A stretch of DNA of 64,000 nt from Chrysoporthe austroafricana (lineage: Eukaryota > Ascomycota > Sordariomycetes > Diaporthales > Cryphonectriaceae). The notes below the pieces were generated by a model. It was given only the letters and a program-made list of their open reading frames with translations, did not search any database and was not told the origin of the DNA. Location: assembly GCA_001051155.2 (NCBI GenBank), contig JYIP02000007.1, positions 4,218,342-4,282,341 on the forward strand, in the 5' to 3' direction. The first letter of the stretch is position 1; each line of letters opens with the position of its first letter. The position numbers and the translations under genes are program-made. Positions 57,618-64,000 of this stretch are shown one piece after another.

Positions 57618-57654
<37 letters not shown>
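57525..57654. other. Poly-A/poly-G low-quality segment with an N
   Basis: Two long A-tracts enclose a C/G homopolymer patch containing the window's only N (57584). This does not look like normal genome sequence and is probably an assembly join or base-calling artefact at a difficult site. Length and order here should not be trusted. Confidence 0.75.
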
Positions 57655-57657
<3 letters not shown>

Positions 57658-60600
57658 TCCACTCTGGTCTGGTCTGCGTGGCGCTTCTCCCTCCGTGACG
57701 GACGAGCCCAGGCGCGTCTCGTGCGACTGCGTGCCCGTGTGCTAACTAGGACCACACCGTCCGGCGCTGACTCCGCCTGGCAGCAGAGGGTGTCCATACG
57801 ACGGCTCTGGAGGGCCGGGCTTGCTATCAAGGGGGAGACGTCCCTTCTGAAGGTGTTCTTTTCAGCACCCCGGGGGAAGGTAGGGTACGGCGTGGCGAAG
57901 AGGGGGTCGGTCTGGCACGACACGGGGGAGAGAGTGTGCGCGGTGACGAGGGAGGGCGCGGCATGACGATGAGGAGCCCGCCGGGGGTCGAGAGATGGCA
58001 GAGACCTCTCTCGTCGGTCGGCCGGCCGGAGGAGGGGGGGGGGAAGCGAGGAGGAATGAAGGAAGGGAGGGAGGGGACTCTGCTCTTCTCGCGCGTGCCT
58101 GGGGGAGCATGTCTGTCAGCCTGCTGCCCGCAACGTTCCGTGCACGCCTCTTCGGAAGGAGGGTTTCTGCTCGACAGAGGTCGAGAAGGGGGAGCGGGAC
58201 AGCCGCACGCACTGTCGTCGACACGAGGGCAAGAAGGGCAGAGGGCGCCGGACGTACCTGGCTGGCTTGCTCAACCAAGAGGCTGGACACGCCCAGTGGA
58301 TGAGTGGGTGGAGGAGGGAGGGAGGGAAGGGGGAACCTGGTTGTCATGCACCCACACGGCGCGGCAGAGGTGGTTCGCCCTTGTTTTCGGGGTGGGGGTG
58401 GTGGTGGTGCTGCTGGTGGTGGTGTTGTTGTTGTTCACAACGCGACCGAGTCCACCCTCGAGGGCTGTGGCGAAGAGAAGGTGCGGGGTCGCCAGCAAGG
58501 CGTGCGGTGGCGCACGGACTTCATTGTGTCCCGGGTGCTCCAGCCGCCCTCAGGTCGTCCCACAGAGCTGTCCCCCAGAGCTGTCCCCCAGAGCTGTCCC
58601 GCAGGTCTCTCTCTTTCTCTCTCTCCCTAGCTATCTCGCAAAGGTTCCCGAGCATTCATCCCGCAAGCGTGCCCCAGGTGTGCCCACAAGCATCTCGCAA
58701 ATGTCCCTAGCTGCCCGCAAAGATCCTGCAAAGCGTGCCCAGATGCTCCCAGTGCCCGTATGTATCCTCAGCTGCCCCTCAGCTGCCCCCAAGATGCTCG
58801 CACGTTATTCCCAGCTGCTTGCAAGTGTCTCGTAACAGGTCCTTAGCTGTCCTGCCAATGTGCCCGCCCCCAGCCGGCCCTTCCCCCCCCCCCCCCCAAA
58901 TCTAGCCTGTTCCCACACGCTAGGCTCCTGCCGGATACCCATCCACAATACTACTGGGAGCTGCCGAGTCCACCCTACTTAGTAGAGCCGGCTGGCGATC
59001 TCGATGGGGGGAGGGGTGGATCTGGTGGGGTGTGGACGCGGCCCGCGGCCCACCTAGCGCGGGCTTGACTTTACCAGATGGATCGCCAGGGTGGTTTTTC
59101 CCGATATAAATAGGCCCAGAAGTACGCTCTGGGCTGGTCCTCGTCAAAGAACTGCCATGCAGACTAGAGAAGGCCGAAATAGACCAGTTTGCACTCGCCT
59201 TCCCTTTTCCGCTTCCGACAATGTCTGGTACTTGACATACATCCCGGTGGCTTTAACTACTTTTTCGTGCTGACGGTATAGACTCTAGGAGTGCCCCAGC
59301 AACTTCGCGTTCGGTACATGACTTCACTGAACATGCATGAATGTTCAGTCCAAAAATAAAATTGTCGGGACAGAAGTTGAAAGAGAAAAAGTAAATATAT
59401 ATATAGGGGGTGGTATGGCTGACAGGGGTGGTCCGGAGCAGGGGCCGGTCCGGAAATACCCCCTGCAGCTTATGACAGCCACTTAAGCACTTTGATCCTT
59501 CGAGCAGTTGTCCTGAAAGATAAGTCTGTGCCCGTTGCTTCTTTGACTCTCCAGACGTAGCTATGAAGAGCTGGAATAGTGTGCTCGCGACATGTATCTT
59601 CGTGGGTAGACCCCCAAGACTTCTCCCAGGAGAACCCAGGTCTTCTGATCGAGCCGTCAGCACTGGCGCCTACACCGAATAGACTCTTCAGTCTTCTGAA
59701 ATTACTTGTCGTTCAGTTCTGGTTTTTTTTTGCCACGACCTGAAAAGACGTAGTTTATTACCGACAGTAACAGCTTTGCGAATTTATGCACAAGAAATAT
59801 TGACACCTGCGTTTTGAAACCTTCGATCAATTTCAGCCTGAGCAAGGCCGCCGTTGTAAGAAAGAGTCCGAATTCGAGCTCTTTCCTGCCCAGGACGCTG
59901 TTTCACGCCGGTTGTTCCTCTTCGTCGTGCTATTTCACGTTGTTAAAGGGGGGGGGGGAATTTCATTGAAGCGGAGCAAGAGAAGTTCTTCATGTTTATT
60001 ACTACTGAAAAAGGCTAGCTGGGTACATGGGTTGTGCTCTGCAGATACTTGGTAAGGATGAGTTTGAAAATAGTACGAAACCATGGCAGTAGGGGACGGG
60101 CCGCGGCACCGGAGGGGCACGCAGCCGCTGGCCCTGGAGCGAGCAGGGGCGCTGGCGGGGAGAGTGTGTCAGGGCCAAAAAAAAAAATAAAAAATGGACG
60201 GATGCGGGGGCTCTGTGCTCTGTTCCAGACATGTCTGTCTGTCTGCCGCGCGTCAAGCCGGAGGTTACAGCAGCGTGGGCATGTTCTGCATCCTCGTGTC
60301 TCTCTGGGGCGGGGCGGTCCTGGGCATCTATCTTCCTGCCCGGGGACAGGTATAGGTAGGTGGTGATGACAGACAAGCACCCCTCCCGCGCCGACCTCCG
60401 CCAACCTCCGCCGCGGGGAAGAGACAGGGCAAGGCGATGGGCTGATGGCCTGCTGCCAGATGCCCCATGCTCTTCTCTCCCCCACACCCGCACAGCCAGA
60501 ACACACAAGACATGGAGTGGGTGCTCCTTTCCCGCCCACAGGTAGATGTGCGCTCCACTGCAGGACCCTCGAGCGCACCCGCTGACGCCCCGCCGGCCAG

Positions 60601-61446
60601 GTCGGGATCGAGGAGGCCAATGGGACGCCCTGGGGAGGGGAGGGGAGCGCGCCCGGGAGGCACGCCTACTGGCGGGGTCTCAGGTCGGGAGTCCGACCGC
60701 CTCGCCGTGTCATGCGCCGTCAGCACTAGGCCGGCAGCTCGAGAGACCGCGTCCCTCCCTTGCCTCGGGTTCCCAACTCCAGCAAGTCCGATTCATTCCA
60801 ACCGAGGGAAAGAAAATAGAAGAAGAAAAAGAATGACAGCAGCGTAGAGGTGGCGCGGCCGTGCGGTGCATATACGAGACAGCCGGCGCGCGGCGTGTCT
60901 CTCTCTGGTGGCCACCCGGCCTGCAGGGCGAGCTGCCCGCCCGACCCGCACCGACGTGTGGTGAGGGAACCGTCACAGGCATGTAGGGCGCCCAGCGCGA
61001 GAGCATCAGGGGCGCGGCTGGCGGTGGCGGTGACCGCAAGGCGCGCAGATGCGACTGCGGCTAGCAGAGAGCGCGCCGAGAGGTTGGCTTGACTCAGGCC
61101 ACCACCTGCAGCGATCGACAGGCAGGACGGGGTGTGATGGAAAGGCTGGGAGGGCTGGAAGGGAGGGGGGAGGGGGGAGGAAGGGCGGCAGCCGCGGGCG
61201 TCAGACCAACTGTCTCAGCCAGAAACAGCACAGGCGGGAGAAGCAACAGGCAGAGAGGGCGTCGCCGCGATGATAGCAGCACCACGCGTGCTCTCTGGCC
61301 CGGGTTCCGCCCGCGGGACGAGATTAAAAGCACGCCCACGCCTCGTCCTGGTCTGTCTCCCCTGCCGCGTCCCCTCTCGTCTCCCCTCCTGACCTAACCA
61401 CCCAACCCACCACCCTCCCCTCGGTGTCGTATATGACCTGCCCGCC
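57655..61446. other. Intergenic, no gene recognised
   Basis: Long overlapping frames reflect G/C-rich low complexity rather than genes. Visible elements: 14-base CCCAGAGCTGTCCC repeats at about 58560-58605, G/T-rich repeats near 58390-58440, a C-run at 58885-58899, a G-run at 59947-59958, and an A-run near 60177-60187. The last 200 bases are C/T-rich and probably carry the promoter of the gene at 61447. Confidence 0.4.
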
Positions 61447-63109
61447 ATGGCCGCGCCCGCCAGCCTCGACCCGGACCTGGACGCCGGCCTCTGCCGCCTG
61501 TCCCACCGGACTAACGACCACACCTTCCGCGCGCCGCGCCTGCAGCAGGTGCTCAACTTCTTCCAGTCCCGCCTCCGCCGGCGGCTGGGCGGCCCGGACG
61601 AGAACGACGGGGCCCCCGCCGCCGCCGACGAGCACCCCGCCGCCGGCACCGGCCGCCTCGTCTTCCCGCTCGCCCGCCGCGAGCACGCCGCCCTAGGCGC
61701 CCTGCTGGGCATGCACCTCGGCTACCGGCCCTACGGCCCTGGCGGCGCCTTCGAGGGCGACGACGACGCAGAGGGTGAGTGACTTACGACGACGAGCAGC
61801 GGCGCCGGTGGACCCCACCCACCCACCAGGTCTGGGGCCCATGAGCGGAGTGACACCCGGCTGACCCCCCCACGGCGCAGGTCCTGGCCCCACGCCCCTG
61901 CCCGGCCACGGCGCCTTCCGCCCGCGCGCGCCGGCGGCGGCGGCGGCGGCGTACCGCGCCCTCGACGCGCCCGCCCTCAAGCGGCTGCTCGACCGCATGG
62001 TGCGCGACGTCTTCGTGGCCGACGCGTGCGAGCACGGCGCGACGCGGCTGCTGTACAGCCCCGGCGCCGAGCAGCTCGAGGTGCACATGCCCGACCGCGA
62101 GACGGCCCTGCACCGCCGCTTCGCGCGCGGCGCCGTGTGCCAGGTCGCCGACGCCATCAACTGGGCGCTCGCCGACCGCGGCCTGCAGGACGCCGCCGTC
62201 TGCCCCATGATGAGCTACACCCTCGAGGGGCCCGTCGCCGTCGAGCCCGCGCCCCGCCCGCCCCACGCCGCCCCCCTCCGCTACGAGTGGCACGAGGGGG
62301 CCCGCAACCTGGACGCGCTGGTCTTCACCACCACGCCCGACGGCATGTCCGTCCCGCTGATCCTCATCCAGTTCGACTTTGCCCACGAGCCCATCGACCC
62401 CAGGTTCCGAGGTACGTATCCGCCGGCGCCGGCGCTGGCCTCTGGGTGCCCGCCCTGCTGACGTCGCCCAGAAACCTCGATGCAGTTCCTCCACCTGGTG
62501 CTGACGATCCGCTTCACCATCCACGGGCGCACCAGGGCCGAGCGCCTGGCCGAGCCGGACAGGCCCTACAGGCTCACCGCCCAGATCATCTCCCCCGACC
62601 CCGCCATGGACGTCAAGGAGCCGCTGGACCGCACAGAGACCCTGCGGACGGTGGTCATCTGCGCCGGGGGGGACGACGAACGCGACGGCGACGGCGGCGG
62701 CGGCGGCGGGCGCAGCGGGCCGGGCAGCCGCAATGCCCGGGGCGAGGACATGGTCTTCTTCCTCCCGCTCTTCTGGGTCGCCGACCGGCGCCTGTGCGAC
62801 ACCACGGCCGCGGTCCCGTGCGACGCCCTGCGCGCCGTCTTCGCCAGCGCCGTCCGGAGCCAGCGCGAGGAGGACGCCCTGGAGGACGATGGGGAGGGCG
62901 GCGGCGGCGGCAGGCGGCCCTCGCGGTGGGGCGCCGAGCTGGGACTGGCTGGCCTCGCCCGCCAGCGCGAGCGCCTGCTCGCCCATAGCTGCTGGTGGGC
63001 CCCCGGCTGGGCCCCGTCGTCCCCGCCCGCCGGCCTGGGCGCGACGACGCCTGCTGCTGCCGGCGGCGCCGGCGCCATCCACGGCGCGCTTGCGATCCGG
63101 CCGCGCTGA
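61447..63109 (+). CDS. GC-rich orphan protein, three exons
   Basis: Start MAAPASLDPDLDAGLCRLSH. Introns 61775-61880 (GTGAGT donor) and 62412-62471 (GTACGT donor) both keep phase; 498 residues. Ordered segments include RLVFPLARREHAALGALLGM, LKRLLDRMVRDVFVADACEH, QLEVHMPDRETALHRRFARG and VCQVADAINWALADRGLQDA, then VPLILIQFDFAHEPIDPRFR, TSMQFLHLVLTIRFTIHGRT and DMVFFLPLFWVADRRLC. Low-complexity Ala, Gly and Asp stretches (notably a Gly run near 62690-62720) separate them. Third codon positions are almost all G or C, unlike the other genes here. No family, signal peptide or transmembrane span is recognised. The alternation of strands and amphipathic helices suggests a folded intracellular protein. 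The gene appears intact. Confidence 0.72.
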
Positions 63110-64000
63110 GGCGTGGTAGGTGCTCTCGAGGGGGTGGGAGGTGGGCTGGCTTCTGTGGCAGGGCAAAAAATGGATGGAGTGCGCTGGAAGAGGGAGAGGA
63201 GGGAAGAAAACTGGCTGGCAAAGGGCGTTCGCCTGGTCTCGCACGGGCCGTCTATCGGTTCGAGCACAGCTTGCGCCAGCTCCAGGGACAGTAATGACTG
63301 GTGATGCGGACGAGAGGGGGGGGGTCCCCGAGATAGCTAGCTACAGGGACAGCAAGAACAGCCCCAACCCGCCCGTCCAATTGCTGGCCGGTGTTCTCGT
63401 GAACTCGACTGCCAGCCTGTATTCTCGTGGATCCAATTGTCAGCCGGGCAACTGAGCGAGGGACGGGACCAGCGGCGACGTGTGTACACCAATCCATCCT
63501 TGGCCCTGACACGGTTGCCTGAGGAGGAACAGGCACCTTCTCGAGCAGGGAAGAAATTGATTTGGGGTGGGGGGGCACAGAGGCCAGAATCAGGGTGTGC
63601 CTGAGGACAGCAAAAATTCTGTGTCCAGACACAGAATTTTGACACCCTCACGCTACCATGCACAATCCTTGCACTGGACGCCACCAACCGATCTCGCCGG
63701 CTGCGACCCGATCCCCACCAAGGATGGACCCCCTCCCCCCGCATGTGAGAGGCCCTCTTCGCCACGGTCTAATGCATCTTCAACTAGAGAGCACACGTAG
63801 ATACGTTGGAGATCGTGGCCAAGTAATTGTCCAAATGCCGACTTGAGAAAGCTTGCATCGAATCTCAGACGCTATACCACTGCGGGATCGATATTAGCAT
63901 CAGGAACTCGCAAAAGCCCTGACGGCCAGTTCCGTTTTGCAGGCACAGTATTGCCGGTATTCGTTATCGAAGTAGCATATGCTCAACTGACAAAAGATGT
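63110..64000. other. Right flank, no gene recognised
   Basis: Short frames only. A 14-base inverted repeat, CAAAATTCTGTGTC...GACACAGAATTTTG, at about 63610-63643 could form a hairpin. A degenerate direct repeat with TTCTCGTG at 63393-63440 is also visible. Confidence 0.4.

Noticed and set aside
57936..58835. 300-codon plus-strand frame
   Set aside because: Composition follows G/T-rich and CTGTCC repeats; three overlapping frames are equally open; no domain.
1..64000. CRISPR array, bacterial operon or integrated prophage
   Set aside because: The repeats seen are head-to-tail micro- and minisatellites without unique spacers, and genes have spliceosomal introns.

Overview
The window looks like chromosomal DNA of a filamentous ascomycete, probably Sordariomycetes and possibly Sordariales. 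The genes carry short introns (about 40-130 nt) with GT donors, CTAAC/CTGAC-like branch sites and AG acceptors. There is a HET-domain gene, an ApsA/Num1-type cortical protein, and several protein families known mainly from accessory regions of such fungi. All calls come from reading the sequence; no search was run. Splice models were chosen by phase and by agreement with remembered family patterns.

Layout. 0-12 kb is gene-poor and decayed: a Ulp1-like cysteine protease pseudogene (3.9-5.5 kb, +), an aminoglycoside-phosphotransferase-like ORF without its catalytic residues (6.2-7.0 kb, -), a vague remnant (7.6-8.5 kb, -) and a HET-domain gene with an in-frame stop (9.0-11.8 kb, -). 12-19 kb holds no clear gene apart from scrambled coding-like fragments near 15-16 kb. 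19.0-24.5 kb is the one clear core gene, apsA, a very large cortical nuclear-migration protein with a C-terminal PH domain. 26.0-26.7 kb (-) is a broken coiled-coil ORF.

From 28 to 48 kb lies a cluster of nuclease-like genes: a PDDEXK_12-type PD-(D/E)XK protein (28.5-29.9 kb), three restriction-endonuclease/Uma2-like PD-(D/E)XK genes (37.4-38.6, 44.3-45.7 and a pseudogene at 47.3-47.8 kb) and an HNH_2-type gene broken by two frame shifts (42.0-43.1 kb). Between them sit a protein made of about 17 compact C2H2 fingers (30.7-32.3 kb, -) and an F-box protein (33.5-34.9 kb, +).

At 52-57 kb a divergent pair faces away from a minisatellite-rich spacer. On the minus strand is a 692-aa orphan-family protein with a His-Asp repeat and a 78-residue duplication. 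On the plus strand is an FHA-kinase of Chk2/Rad53 type whose SQ/TQ cluster is encoded by an 18-bp minisatellite. A very GC-rich three-exon orphan gene (61.4-63.1 kb) closes the window.

How the parts fit together. Apart from apsA, the content looks like a fast-evolving accessory region: incompatibility (HET), DNA-damage-type signalling (FHA-kinase), nuclease folds, ubiquitin/SUMO-type functions (F-box, Ulp1) and zinc fingers, with many members broken. Several breaks are nonsense codons of the CpA-to-TpA type expected from repeat-induced point mutation (RIP); others are frame shifts at short tandem repeats or homopolymers. Some of the latter may be sequencing errors: there is an N inside a long poly-A/poly-G stretch at 57.5-57.7 kb. 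No tRNA, rRNA, CRISPR array or intact transposon was recognised.
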